Positions 8,540 through 17,130 of a DNA stretch of 38,116 nt are shown in pieces. Position 1 is the first letter of the stretch, and the number at the start of each line of letters is the position of its first letter. Position numbers and translations under genes: made by a program. This stretch comes from Komagataeibacter sp. FXV3 (GTDB taxonomy: Bacteria > Pseudomonadota > Alphaproteobacteria > Acetobacterales > Acetobacteraceae): the NCBI RefSeq assembly GCF_015155755.1, contig NZ_VWPI01000118.1, positions 1-38,116 of the forward strand, in the 5' to 3' direction. The notes below the pieces were generated by a model that searched no databases, was not told the DNA's origin, and saw only the letters and a list, made by a program, of their open reading frames with translations.

Positions 8540-8872
8540 ATGGATTACCCGATCTCACTTCAGAACATCCTTTCCCTGTTACCTACGCAATATGCGGGAG
8601 ATGCTGTTGTCATCCTCTCTTTCATCATTTCGACCTGTGCATTACTGGCGCGTTTCTGTCGTGGGCCTGCACCGGGGTCGAAATGGGCCGTGGCATGGAC
8701 GCTTGTAACGGCCCTGGCACAGACGCGCGGCGCAAACCCGCTTTCTGACCGTACGACAGTAGCCCCGCCTGAACAGAACACACCCCCTTCTTCAGATGGA
8801 AGCCATCAGGTCAAGCCATGCCTTCCCAAACCACCATCCGTACCGATCACCCCACGACACCAGCAGAAATGA
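8540..8872 (+). CDS. Small membrane protein, phage holin-like
   Basis: This is a 110-residue protein with one clear transmembrane segment (DAVVILSFIISTCALLARF), then the motif RGPAPGSKWAVAWTLVTALAQ, and a proline-rich hydrophilic tail. I recall the combination of a helix followed by R-x-PAPGS-x-W in small proteins beside lysis genes of Acetobacteraceae prophages, so it may be a phage remnant. No other phage gene is visible nearby. ATG 8540 is preceded by ACGGAA. An in-frame reading from 8399 would overlap the levansucrase end and its terminator and is rejected. Confidence 0.5.
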   Translation: MDYPISLQNILSLLPTQYAGDAVVILSFIISTCALLARFCRGPAPGSKWAVAWTLVTALAQTRGANPLSDRTTVAPPEQNTPPSSDGSHQVKPCLPKPPSVPITPRHQQK

Positions 8873-9305
8873 TAACTGGCGAGCAGATCCAGTTTTTACT
8901 TCAGAATTATTTAAAACATTCAAAAAAAGTAGATGAAACATATTGATCATGCCCGGCCATTCCCCTGTCCCGGGATATGGATCTGTAATGATTTCGTGCC
9001 GGCCCGGAGCCGATCGGCGCGGCCGCAGTTCTGGCAGGCCAATATGGCGTCAACACCCAAGATCTGTAGTCGCGTGAGCATGACCATAGGGAATCGCGCC
9101 TGAAGGGTGAATGTTATGTTGGCTGCCTTTTTGAAAACGCGGCATTCAAAAACTTTTTTTTATTCAGTCATTTCCAAACAGCTTCCGCAGCCCACCCATG
9201 ACAGGTGCCACCACCGGTCATGGCCGCCATCGGTTGTCCATACCGTACCAAGGCGATACGATACCCGCTGTCGCACATCATTTCCGGACAGGATGGGAAC
9301 AGGTC
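8873..9305. other. Intergenic region with half repeat and a possible gene scrap
   Basis: These 430 bases carry half-copy B of the dispersed repeat. On the minus strand at 8947-9087 a 46-codon frame contains ILACQNCGRADRL, a lone CxxC that could be the remnant of a zinc-ribbon protein. It has no partner CxxC and no ribosome site, so I do not call it a gene. Confidence 0.3.
9122..9158 (+). repeat. Dispersed palindromic repeat, copy B (right half only)
   Basis: Only the right half is present: GCTGCCTTTTTGAAAACGC, then GGCATTCAAAAACTTTT. The AAGCTT-containing left palindrome is missing. It lies in the leader upstream of the cardiolipin synthase gene. Confidence 0.7.
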
Positions 9306-10751
9306 ATGCAATGGGGTTGGGTCAGTGCGGCAACCACCATCACTTTCCAGATCCTGTTCATCATCCGCGTCCTACTCCGGCCCCACCGGCAGCCTGCATC
9401 ACGCGTGGCATGGGTGGCCATTATCGGCTCCCTGCCCATCCTTGGCATGCTTGCCTACCTGATGCTGGGCGAGACCCATCTGAACGTGCGGATCCTCCAG
9501 CGTATCCGTACGGCGATAAGGCAGCTGCCCATTCCCGGCAAGACCAGCAACGCACTGATCGATGCCGAACATGATTTCGGGCTGCATCCGCGTCTTGCCC
9601 CGCTGTTCCGCGTTGGACAGTCCATCAGTGGTTATCCCCCCATGGGGGGCAACAACGCAGCCCTCATGGCGGATTCCGACGCCGCCATCACCGCCATGGT
9701 GGATGATATCAATGCGGCGCGGAAGCATGTGCATATCAGTTTCTATATCTGGCTGTCCGACAATAACGGCATGAAGGTGGTCGAGGCCCTGAAACGCGCG
9801 GCAGGGCGTGGCGTGACGTGTCGCGTCATGGCGGATGACCTGGGATCACGGCGCCTGATCCACAGCCATCACTGGCGGGACATGCAGGCGGCGGGTGTGC
9901 GGCTGGTGCGTGCGCTACCCATCGGCAACCTGCTGCAACGTCCCTTTCGCGGGCGGTTTGACATGCGCAACCACCGCAAGATTGTCGTCATTGACAACCG
10001 TGTAACCTATTGCGGCAGCCAGAACTGCGCCGATGCGGCGTTCCGGGTCAAGCCGCGCTTCGCCCCATGGGTTGACTTGGTCACACGGTTTGAAGGCCCT
10101 GTCGTGCTGCAGAACCAGCACCTGTTCGCAACCGACTGGTTCGGCCATACCGATGAAGACCTGACCGAACTGCTGGCCACGGCAGACATGCCGGCAGGGG
10201 ATGGCTTCGTGGCCCAAGTCATCGGGACAAGTGCCGCCGTGCGCTATGCCGCGATGCCGGAAATTTTTGTATCCCTGATGAATGCGGCGGCACGGGACCT
10301 GACGGTGACAACACCCTATTACGTCCCTGACGAACCCATACAGGCCGCCCTGTGCGCGGCCGCGCGACGTGGCGTGAACACAACACTTACTGTTCCCACC
10401 CGCAATGATTCATGGATCGTCGCTGGCGCCAGCCGTAGCTATTACCGTGAATTGCTGGAAGCGGGGGTCAAGCTGTATGAATACCCGCACGGCCTGCTGC
10501 ATACCAAAGCGCTGACAGTGGATGGGAAAATGACCATGATCGGGTCCGCCAACCTGGACCGGCGCAGCTTTGACCTCAATTTCGAAAACAATATTCTGTT
10601 CGTTGACCCTGCGTTCACGGCTGACATCCATGCACGCCAGCAGACCTATACCAGTGCCGCCACGCCCATCACGCTGGATATGGTCATGAACTGGCCGAAA
10701 TACCGCATCCTGTGGAACAATGTGCTGGCGATGGTCGGCCCCGTTTTGTGA
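9306..10751 (+). CDS. cls: Cardiolipin synthase (phospholipase D family)
   Basis: This is a membrane enzyme that condenses two phosphatidylglycerols (or PG with PE) into cardiolipin. It has 481 residues, the usual length. Two N-terminal membrane segments (TITFQILFIIRVLLRP and VAWVAIIGSLPILGMLAYLML) precede two phospholipase D domains. Both HKD motifs are intact: HRKIVVIDNRVTYCGSQN starting near residue 223, and HTKALTVDGKMTMIGSAN near residue 399. ATG 9306 was chosen because the membrane anchor begins just after it and the length then matches the family. ATG 9198 in frame would add a 36-residue extension. It appears monocistronic, with a small gene 118 bp downstream. Confidence 0.93.
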   Translation: MQWGWVSAATTITFQILFIIRVLLRPHRQPASRVAWVAIIGSLPILGMLAYLMLGETHLNVRILQRIRTAIRQLPIPGKTSNALIDAEHDFGLHPRLAPLFRVGQSISGYPPMGGNNAALMADSDAAITAMVDDINAARKHVHISFYIWLSDNNGMKVVEALKRAAGRGVTCRVMADDLGSRRLIHSHHWRDMQAAGVRLVRALPIGNLLQRPFRGRFDMRNHRKIVVIDNRVTYCGSQNCADAAFRVKPRFAPWVDLVTRFEGPVVLQNQHLFATDWFGHTDEDLTELLATADMPAGDGFVAQVIGTSAAVRYAAMPEIFVSLMNAAARDLTVTTPYYVPDEPIQAALCAAARRGVNTTLTVPTRNDSWIVAGASRSYYRELLEAGVKLYEYPHGLLHTKALTVDGKMTMIGSANLDRRSFDLNFENNILFVDPAFTADIHARQQTYTSAATPITLDMVMNWPKYRILWNNVLAMVGPVL

Positions 10752-10869
10752 ATAGGCATGATATAATATCAGCCCTTGAAAATTCTCCTGCCGGAACCGA
10801 CATCTAGGACAAGAGCCCGACCGATTGCACGGGTAACCTGCATCGAATGGTAACAGGAGAAACCGGATC

Positions 10870-11121
10870 ATGAGTGCCGCTGAAAACCTTCGCAAGCTCA
10901 GCCCTGAAGACATTCAGGAAATCACGAAGCATTTTGAAAAATCCCTGCACCAGCACAAATCTGAACTGCACAAGCAGATTACGGATCATCTGGCTGGCCT
11001 GAAGGGGGAAGTCCGCCTGCATGAAAACAAGATCCCGACCTACTGCAAGGTGTTCGGTTTCCTGATTCTCGCGGCAGCGTCCGTGGTCAGCTATGCCTTT
11101 GGTCGCAAGTCCGCGGAATAA
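10870..11121 (+). CDS. Small tail-anchored membrane protein
   Basis: This is an 83-residue protein with a charged, predicted coiled-coil N-terminal part (EDIQEITKHFEKSLHQHK and onward) and one C-terminal transmembrane segment, GFLILAAASVVSYAFG, followed by RKSAE. No signal peptide is seen, so a tail-anchored inner-membrane topology with a cytoplasmic helix is likely. A good ribosome site, AGGAGA, lies about 10 nt upstream of ATG 10870. I do not recognise the family. It is convergent with the lipoprotein gene downstream. Confidence 0.7.
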   Translation: MSAAENLRKLSPEDIQEITKHFEKSLHQHKSELHKQITDHLAGLKGEVRLHENKIPTYCKVFGFLILAAASVVSYAFGRKSAE

Positions 11122-11136
11122 TCCGCCCTATCCCAT

Positions 11137-11168
11137 CTGACCTGCCGCATATCCATGTAGCGGGTCAG
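11137..11168. terminator. Possible bidirectional terminator between convergent genes
   Basis: CTGACCTGC and GCGGGTCAG (one T-G pair) form a 9-bp stem with a 14-nt loop, lying between two converging genes. There is no T-tract on either side, so this is only a candidate. Confidence 0.35.
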
Positions 11169-11182
11169 GAACGGGAAACAGG

Positions 11183-11818
11183 TTATTTATCAGTCTTGGC
11201 TGTCGTAATGGAAGCCGGCACCGGTGTCGCTGTCGTAATGGATGTGGGCGCTGGTGTGGTTTCTTCTGCAGGTACTGCCGGCGTTCTGGGGGGATGGAAC
11301 GCGGAAATCGGCCCCAGCGGGCCACGCTTTACATGCCGCATTGACGCAACCGGTTTGCGTACGCATCCACGTGTCACAATTGAACAGACCCCGTCAGAGC
11401 CGATGATTTCGTCATCATCGCCGCTGTAATGCAGGTCCACCACCTTGTCATCCTCGATCCGGATATCCGCGACACAGGTCTTGCCTGCGCCGCCTACGGT
11501 TGTTTCCGTCAGGTTGACCAGTGTCTGGAGGGGGACGAACGTTGAATCGTTCGTGGACGGGATATTTAGCGTGCGCGAATATTCAAATATCTGCACGTGA
11601 TCGTCTATTTTCTTGATCTTGTCGGGAATGCCCACACATGACTGCACATCCGTGCTGTTCATGCCGATCATGGCAAGCTGCGCACGGTGCGCGGTACGGG
11701 AATCCGTATAACCACACCCGGCAAGGCCACCGACAGGCAACAGGACAATACACACGCCACCGATACGCGACAGGAAAGCATGGAAAAGGCGGTTGCTGCG
11801 GTAGGTCTCAACTATCAT
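11183..11818 (-). CDS. Lipoprotein with BamE-like core, unknown function
   Basis: This is a 211-residue lipoprotein. A hydrophobic signal (GGVCIVLLPVGG) ends in lipobox LAGC, followed by GY, so lipid anchoring at that cysteine and outer-membrane sorting are likely. The stretch LAMIGMNSTDVQSCVGIPDK followed by VQIFEYSR has the spacing of SmpA/OmlA/BamE-type domains (L-x-x-G-M...G-x-P...Y), a resemblance rather than a proven match. Cys residues in the mature part (TCVADI, GVCSIV, RGCVRK) could form disulfides. The C-terminus is a Thr/Pro/Ala-rich tail containing two imperfect 30-bp repeats, TPAPTSITTA and TPVPASITTA. It is transcribed away from the repeat-rich gap on its right. Confidence 0.75.
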   Translation of the reverse strand: MIVETYRSNRLFHAFLSRIGGVCIVLLPVGGLAGCGYTDSRTAHRAQLAMIGMNSTDVQSCVGIPDKIKKIDDHVQIFEYSRTLNIPSTNDSTFVPLQTLVNLTETTVGGAGKTCVADIRIEDDKVVDLHYSGDDDEIIGSDGVCSIVTRGCVRKPVASMRHVKRGPLGPISAFHPPRTPAVPAEETTPAPTSITTATPVPASITTAKTDK

Positions 11819-12238
11819 GCGGCTCAGTTACTCCGGGATGGGGACGGCAGTTCTGACAAGGCGGTTTCTGGTTCGGCCTTCATCAATCATCTTTCGCATA
11901 TACGAAACAAGAATTCATGAAGGAAATCCCGTTTTCATGCACCCTGTCCATTCAGTCACACCGAATGTATAGCATTACGGCGTATGCTGGTATGAGGTTT
12001 TGTGTAAACCGTCCGGAATCCGCTTTCCCTGTCCGGTCGATGAATTCAGTGCGCGATGCCGGATCTGTCATACAATCCTGATAGAATTTCCGGGTGAATT
12101 TTTCCAGACAGATCCAGAAAACGCTTTCTTTTTAAAAAAAGCGCTATCAGAAAATTTGTTTATTATTAACTGGTTATTTTAATCCGCTTCTTGAAAAGTG
12201 CTTAAAAAGTCAGGCTAGGACATATCTTACAATCATAA
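11819..12238. other. Intergenic region, no supported gene
   Basis: The gap from 11819 to the sulfotransferase stop at 12348 has no convincing coding frame. It becomes AT-rich toward the right and holds a degraded right half of the dispersed repeat at 12121-12158 (CGCTTTCTTTTTAAAAAAAG, then CGCTATCAGAAAATTT) and full copy C at 12239. Confidence 0.5.
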
Positions 12239-12321
12239 GAAAGTTTTTGATGAAGCTTTTTTCAAAAAGCTTCGAATACCGCCGCATTTCAAAAAAAAGG
12301 CGGTGCCTGAAAACTTTTTTA
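12239..12321 (+). repeat. Dispersed palindromic intergenic repeat, copy C
   Basis: This is a full-length copy. The outer arm GAAAGTTTTTGATG leads into the AAGCTTTTTTCAAAAAGCTT palindrome. The right hairpin GCCGCATTTC...AAAAGGCGG and the closing arm TGAAAACTTT follow. It lies 26 bp beyond the 3' end of the minus-strand sulfotransferase gene, again at a transcript end. Confidence 0.85.
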
Positions 12322-12347
12322 TCAATGAATTGTTTTCAAAAAATTTT

Positions 12348-13112
12348 TTATGCCAGATCGAAAGCGGACCGGCGTGGCAGGGATGATGATGTCATATCCG
12401 TCAGGCGGGGCAAATGATTGTGCATGACACTGGCAATCAGGTCATAATCCTGACCATAGATCTGGCGTATGCGTGCCATCTGGTCCGCACTGGGCATTTC
12501 GCTCCCACCGCCACCCACATTGGCATGACCGATGGGGGCAGGTGTATAATTCCGGACAAAATCCTGTATGCGGCACATGTCATCAAGCAGGAACAGGCGG
12601 TCCACCGCAACTTGCCCATGCTCATCGGTCAGGTACCAGGACTGGGGGCGGAAGATATGGTCCATGTCATACTGTGAATGGACATGGGCGATATGGTCCA
12701 AGGCGTCATCAATCCCGTTGAAGGCCATATAGGCCGGGCGGAATCCCTGCGCCACATGCCGCGCCGCGCTGCCACCCGCGCGGGCATAACGATAGGCGGA
12801 CATGAAACGCCGCACCGGATCGCGCAGGATGGCAAAGGAAGGGAAGCCCGTCAGGTCGGGCATGCGACGCCGGAAATACCGGATGGTTTCATGCCCGATA
12901 TCCATGCCGTACAGGGCACGCGCCACGGATGTCCCGGCATTCTTGGGCACATGGATAAACAGCACGCCCCGCGCACGTACCATATCCGCACGTTTAAGCC
13001 GCTTGGGACCAGGGGGATAGGGAATACGCAACGTCGCCAGACGTTCATGCACATCACTGGACATTCTGACCCGGAGGATAGGTTGCAGCAGCGTTTGCAT
13101 GAACACGTCCAT
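12348..13112 (-). CDS. Sulfotransferase family protein
   Basis: This is a 254-residue PAPS-dependent sulfotransferase-like protein. The 5'-phosphosulfate loop is FIHVPKNAGTS (residues about 53-62), and the 3'-phosphate-binding block is FAILRDPVRRFMSAYRYAR (about 93-111). Both are typical of the sulfotransferase-2/heparan-sulfotransferase-like branch acting on carbohydrates or surface polymers. No signal peptide or membrane segment is seen, so it is cytosolic. No glycosyltransferase or polysaccharide cluster is adjacent, and the acceptor is unknown. Start 13112 is kept; ATG 13100 has GGACG upstream and may be the true start. It is a solitary gene with AT-rich DNA on both flanks. Confidence 0.8.
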   Translation of the reverse strand: MDVFMQTLLQPILRVRMSSDVHERLATLRIPYPPGPKRLKRADMVRARGVLFIHVPKNAGTSVARALYGMDIGHETIRYFRRRMPDLTGFPSFAILRDPVRRFMSAYRYARAGGSAARHVAQGFRPAYMAFNGIDDALDHIAHVHSQYDMDHIFRPQSWYLTDEHGQVAVDRLFLLDDMCRIQDFVRNYTPAPIGHANVGGGGSEMPSADQMARIRQIYGQDYDLIASVMHNHLPRLTDMTSSSLPRRSAFDLA

Positions 13113-13781
13113 TCCACATGGGTTGATGTAATCAACAGGATCGGCACAGTATTATGCTGGCTGAAACCTTACGATGTATGAATAAAGGAAACGAAATGAA
13201 ACGATTGCGCGGATTGGGCGGAACATGCAGGCGGTCCGTACAAGGCAATTCACCTTTCCCCGGCAGGAATGGATCTGTGCGGAGGTGCTCCTGACACCTG
13301 TCCACAAGATCTGCAGTCCGTATATCCCAACCCCGGACAATTGCCTGTTATCGCGGCATGTCCTGTTTTCAAGACCGGATACCAGCACATCATCTGGATC
13401 GCCGCATGCATACGCCATGCCGCTGTCTGACATGGCGAGACGTATCAGACCTGCCATGTTGAGCCACATTCCTGTATTTTACAGAAAGTAAAATAAATGG
13501 ATTGCACTATTCAATAATTAATGAAATTTCCTGTCATTTCATTGATAATTTACTTACTGATAGCAATGGGCCGTCCACTCGTTCCAGCCAGGCTATCCGC
13601 ATGGTTTCCGATGCGGCGAAACAGGTAAAACAAAATATAAATAAATTGGATATAAGTATTTATTAAAAAGACAATGACATAATCCGTATCAGTCTCTTTT
13701 TGAAATTCTTTAGATCACGAAGGCGTCAATCCCCATTTCGTGTGTTGCTGACACGAAGGAATCAATTTTAAAAATCAATTC
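13113..13781. other. Long intergenic region upstream of the OprB gene
   Basis: No gene can be supported in these 670 bases. Open frames on both strands at 13150-13490 overlap each other and lack ribosome sites and recognisable motifs. The right half (13480-13780) is strongly AT-rich, as expected of a promoter. The only clear signal is the pair of CACGAAGG repeats listed separately. Confidence 0.5.
13716..13766. promoter_or_regulatory. Direct and inverted repeats upstream of OprB, operator candidate
   Basis: CACGAAGGCGTCAAT (13716-13730) and CACGAAGGAATCAAT (13752-13766) match in 13 of 15 bases at 36-bp spacing. The inverted pair TTCGTGT/ACACGAA (13737-13743 and 13751-13757) overlaps the second copy. 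The start of the porin gene is 15 bp further on. This looks like a regulator site, possibly acting on the leader. Confidence 0.45.
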
Positions 13782-15341
13782 ATGTTCCGCATCCTCAAAA
13801 TAACAGGACGCGCATCACCTGATGGATTGTATTTTTTATATAAAAAATTAGGACTATTACTATGCATAATGGCCTGTTTTTATTTAAACCCATCCTGGGC
13901 GCACAAACCTGTTGCAGATCAGCCTGCACGGGGACAGCCGTCTTTACTGGTGCCCCAACCCCATGCCGAACTGCATGAAACATCAACAGCATTGCATGCC
14001 ACGGTCTCGACACGCCTGAATACCATCTTCAGGACGGAAGGGCTGTCCATCCTGCTGAACAATCGCGAAGACGCGCTGCGCGTCCGTGACCTGTCGGCGG
14101 GATATTATGCCGCGTCCGAGGCACCGGGCCATATCCTGCCCCAGATCAGCGCTTTCCGTTCCCGCCTGCAGCGTCAGGGCATGACATTTTCGTTCACGTA
14201 CAAGGGCGAGGCGATGGCCGATGTGGGTGGTGGTATCTCCCGTGGCATGGATTACGTCCATGAACTGACACTGCAGACCCAGTTTGATCTGGGCCGCCTG
14301 TTCGGGTTCAAGGGCTGGACGATCCATACCCTGCTTATGGAACGCGTGGGACGCGAGGTCTCGCATGACCGGGTGGGCGATTACAATATCAGCCTTATGG
14401 AGGTATACAGCCTGTCCGGGCATTCGGTCGCGCACCTGACGGATATGTACGCGCAGAAATCATTCCTGCATAATTCCGTTGACCTCGCGTTTGGCCGCAT
14501 GGCGCTGACCCACGTATTCGCCACGTCACCGCTGCTGTGCAGTTTCATGATGACGTGTTCGGCGCCCGTTGCCATCAAGCTTGATGCAGGCTTCAGCGTC
14601 TATCCCAAGGCGACATGGGGCGGACGGGTGCGCCTGCGGCCAACACGCGATACGCTGGTACAGATCGGTGCCTACAGCGTCAGCCCATTGAATGAGGACA
14701 TAAGCGGTTGGGCGTGGGCTGGGGAAAAAAGCACCGGCCTCATGATACCGGTTGAATTCGCATGGCAGCCCTTTTTCGGACCACGGAAGCTGCCCGGTCA
14801 TTACGTGCTTGGCTTTGCGCATGACACTACCCGATATGCCGACAACCTTGGCGACATTCCGGCCAACAGCACCGTTCGCCGCCATGGTGGCGAAGCACGC
14901 GACACCTTCTATGTGGAAGCCGACCAGATGCTGTACCGCAAGGGTGGCCATAACCAGATGGCCGGTGGCTACGCACTGGCCGGTTACATCCACAATACGC
15001 CGGATGTATCGGTCATATCGGACGAATTCTATGTCGGGTCATCCCTGCTGGGCATCATTCCCCACCGCCCGCATGACCGCTTTGGCGTGATGTATTCCTA
15101 CTACCGCATAAGCCCGCGCACCGAACTGGGCCAGGAACTGCGCATGGATGCGGGCATGGCGCTGGGGCCGCATGTCAACGGCCCACAGACCCATGCTTCC
15201 GTGCTGGAAGCTTATTACGGCGTGCCGATCTATCCCGGCATTCTGGTCCAGCCGGAGTTCCAGTACATGATGCGCCCCGGTGAAACCGCGCACATTCCCA
15301 ATGCCGAAGTGGTGGGGCTGAAAGTTATCGGCACCCTGTAA
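13782..15341 (+). CDS. oprB: OprB-family carbohydrate-selective porin
   Basis: This is an outer-membrane porin of the OprB family that gives passive entry to sugars or other small solutes; 519 residues. The signal region (LGLLLCIMACFYLNPSWA|HK) is preceded by a long N-terminal stretch, so the true start may be ATG 13863 or nearby. The mature part shows alternating beta-strand sequence and family features such as GDYNISLMEVY, KSFLHNSVDLAFGRM and EAYYGVPIYPGILVQPEFQYMM. The sequence ends in a hydrophobic strand (VVGLKVIGTL), as expected for barrel assembly. It is 37 bp upstream of D-lactate dehydrogenase in the same direction, so cotranscription is likely. The solute is unknown; acetic acid bacteria carry several such porins. 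Confidence 0.88.
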   Translation: MFRILKITGRASPDGLYFLYKKLGLLLCIMACFYLNPSWAHKPVADQPARGQPSLLVPQPHAELHETSTALHATVSTRLNTIFRTEGLSILLNNREDALRVRDLSAGYYAASEAPGHILPQISAFRSRLQRQGMTFSFTYKGEAMADVGGGISRGMDYVHELTLQTQFDLGRLFGFKGWTIHTLLMERVGREVSHDRVGDYNISLMEVYSLSGHSVAHLTDMYAQKSFLHNSVDLAFGRMALTHVFATSPLLCSFMMTCSAPVAIKLDAGFSVYPKATWGGRVRLRPTRDTLVQIGAYSVSPLNEDISGWAWAGEKSTGLMIPVEFAWQPFFGPRKLPGHYVLGFAHDTTRYADNLGDIPANSTVRRHGGEARDTFYVEADQMLYRKGGHNQMAGGYALAGYIHNTPDVSVISDEFYVGSSLLGIIPHRPHDRFGVMYSYYRISPRTELGQELRMDAGMALGPHVNGPQTHASVLEAYYGVPIYPGILVQPEFQYMMRPGETAHIPNAEVVGLKVIGTL

Positions 15342-15348
15342 CCCGCAT

Positions 15349-15365
15349 CCGTTCCCATGGAACGG
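15349..15365 (+). promoter_or_regulatory. Hairpin abutting the dld ribosome site
   Basis: CCGTTCC and GGAACGG form a 7-bp stem with loop CAT between oprB and dld. Its 3' arm runs directly into the GGGAGGAG Shine-Dalgarno sequence (15364-15371). It could end part of the oprB transcripts or modulate dld translation. Confidence 0.4.
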
Positions 15366-15378
15366 GAGGAGAAACGAC

Positions 15379-17130
15379 ATGTTCACCACCCTGAAATCGC
15401 TGTTTTCGCGCAAATCCATACCGGATGCGGCGCATTCCCCCCTTATCGGCCAGTTACGCCAGATCGTGGGGGATGCCCATGTCCTGACCGATCCGGCGCA
15501 AACTCTGCCCTTCCGCCGTGGTTTCCGCTTTGGCATGGGTAACGCGCTGGCGGTGGTGCATCCCGGCACGCTGGTGGAACAGTGGCGGGTGGTGCAGGCG
15601 TGCATCCAGGCGGACAAGATCGTGCTGATGCAGGCGGCCAATACCGGCATCACGGGTGGTTCGACCCCCGACGGAAATGATTATGACCGCGACATTGTCA
15701 TCATAAGTGGCATGCGGCTGAAAAAGATATTTGTCATTGGCGGGGGCAGGCAGGTCATCTGCCTGCCGGGTGCGACACTGGATCAGCTTGAACGCACGCT
15801 GGCGCCACTGGGGCGTGAACCACATTCGGTGATCGGGTCATCATGCATCGGGGCAGCGGTGTTCGGCGGGGTCAGCAACAATTCCGGCGGCGCGCTGGTG
15901 CAGCGCGGGCCAGCCTTTACCCAGATGTCGGTTTTCGCGCAGGTGGATGACAGCGGCACGCTGCACCTTGTCAATCACCTTGGTGTCGAACTGGGCACGG
16001 ACCCTGAAGAGATACTGGGCAGGCTGGACCGTGGCGTGATCGCCGAGAACACCATCAACTGGCATGCCGGAAAGGGCCATGACGACAATTACGCAACCCA
16101 TGTGCGTGATGTGGATGCGGATACCCCTGCCCGCTACAATGCCGATCCTGCCCGCCTGTTCGAAGGGGCGGGCTGTGCCGGACGCATGGCACTGTTTGCC
16201 GTGCGGCTGGATACCTTCCCGGCAGAAAAAAATCCCGCCGTTTTCTATATCGGGACCAACAATCCCGATGAGCTTGAGGACATCCGCCGCCATATCCTGA
16301 GATCGTTTTCCGAACTGCCGATCGCGGGCGAATACATCCATCGCGACGCCTTCGACATTGCCGAGGAATATGGCAAGGACACATTCCTGATCATCCGCGC
16401 CATTGGCACGCGTCGCCTGCCCATGCTGTTTGCACTCAAGAACCGTTTTGACCGGCTGGCCGAACGGATTCCCTTCCTGCCCGGCAACATGAGCGACCGG
16501 CTGCTGCAGGCCGCAAGCCGCCTGTTTCCCCGCCACCTGCCCAGACGCATGTACGATTTCCGCGACCGCTTCGAACATCACCTGATGCTGAAGGTCAGTG
16601 GGCATCTGGCATCCGAAGCCCGGACCTACCTGGACGGCTTCTGCGCAAGGAACGGCACCCGCTATTTCGCCTGCACGCCGGATGAAGGGGCAAAGGCATT
16701 CCTGCACCGTTTTGCCGCAGCAGGAGCCGCCATCCGCTACCGCACCACGCATCACCGCACGGTGGAAGATATCGTCGCCCTGGATGTCGCGCTGCGCCGC
16801 AATGACCGCCAATGGTCGGAAACGCTGCCCTCCGACATTGATCGAAAGCTGATCGTCAAACTCTATTACGGGCATTTCCTGTGTCACGTCATGCATCAGG
16901 ACTACATCGTGCGCAAAGGCCATGCCTGCCCCCCGATCGAGGCGCAGATGCTCCCCCTTCTGGACCGGCGCGGCGCGCGGTACCCGGCGGAACATAATTA
17001 TGGGCACCTGTATGCCGCGCCGCCGGCATTGCAGCAGCATTACCGCACGCTTGATCCGTGCAACTGCTTCAACCCCGGTATTGGCAAGACCACCAAGCGC
17101 CGCAACTGGCAGGCGCAAAGCGTTTCCTGA
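15379..17130 (+). CDS. dld: D-lactate dehydrogenase, quinone-dependent, FAD
   Basis: This is a peripheral membrane flavoenzyme oxidising D-lactate to pyruvate and passing electrons to ubiquinone. Its 583 residues match the E. coli Dld type (about 570). The FAD-binding (PCMH-like) part contains LMQAANTGITGGSTP and the strongly conserved VIGSSCIGAAVFGGVSNNSG and GALVQRGPAFTQMSVFAQ. The membrane-binding region and C-terminal cap follow, ending with AEHNYGHLY and LDPCNCFNPGIGKTTK. ATG 15379 has an excellent GGGAGGAG site. In acetic acid bacteria, lactate oxidation feeds the respiratory chain. Pairing with an OprB porin suggests, but does not prove, that the porin serves the same substrate. Confidence 0.95.
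   Translation: MFTTLKSLFSRKSIPDAAHSPLIGQLRQIVGDAHVLTDPAQTLPFRRGFRFGMGNALAVVHPGTLVEQWRVVQACIQADKIVLMQAANTGITGGSTPDGNDYDRDIVIISGMRLKKIFVIGGGRQVICLPGATLDQLERTLAPLGREPHSVIGSSCIGAAVFGGVSNNSGGALVQRGPAFTQMSVFAQVDDSGTLHLVNHLGVELGTDPEEILGRLDRGVIAENTINWHAGKGHDDNYATHVRDVDADTPARYNADPARLFEGAGCAGRMALFAVRLDTFPAEKNPAVFYIGTNNPDELEDIRRHILRSFSELPIAGEYIHRDAFDIAEEYGKDTFLIIRAIGTRRLPMLFALKNRFDRLAERIPFLPGNMSDRLLQAASRLFPRHLPRRMYDFRDRFEHHLMLKVSGHLASEARTYLDGFCARNGTRYFACTPDEGAKAFLHRFAAAGAAIRYRTTHHRTVEDIVALDVALRRNDRQWSETLPSDIDRKLIVKLYYGHFLCHVMHQDYIVRKGHACPPIEAQMLPLLDRRGARYPAEHNYGHLYAAPPALQQHYRTLDPCNCFNPGIGKTTKRRNWQAQSVS

Noticed and set aside
8947-9087. 46-codon minus-strand frame with a CxxC (ACQNC)
   Set aside because: There is only one CxxC, no ribosome site and no known partner domain. 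It is kept only as a remark in the gap entry.
13150-13491. Small open frames on both strands between the sulfotransferase and OprB genes
   Set aside because: They overlap each other and have no ribosome site, hydrophobic segment or recognisable motif.
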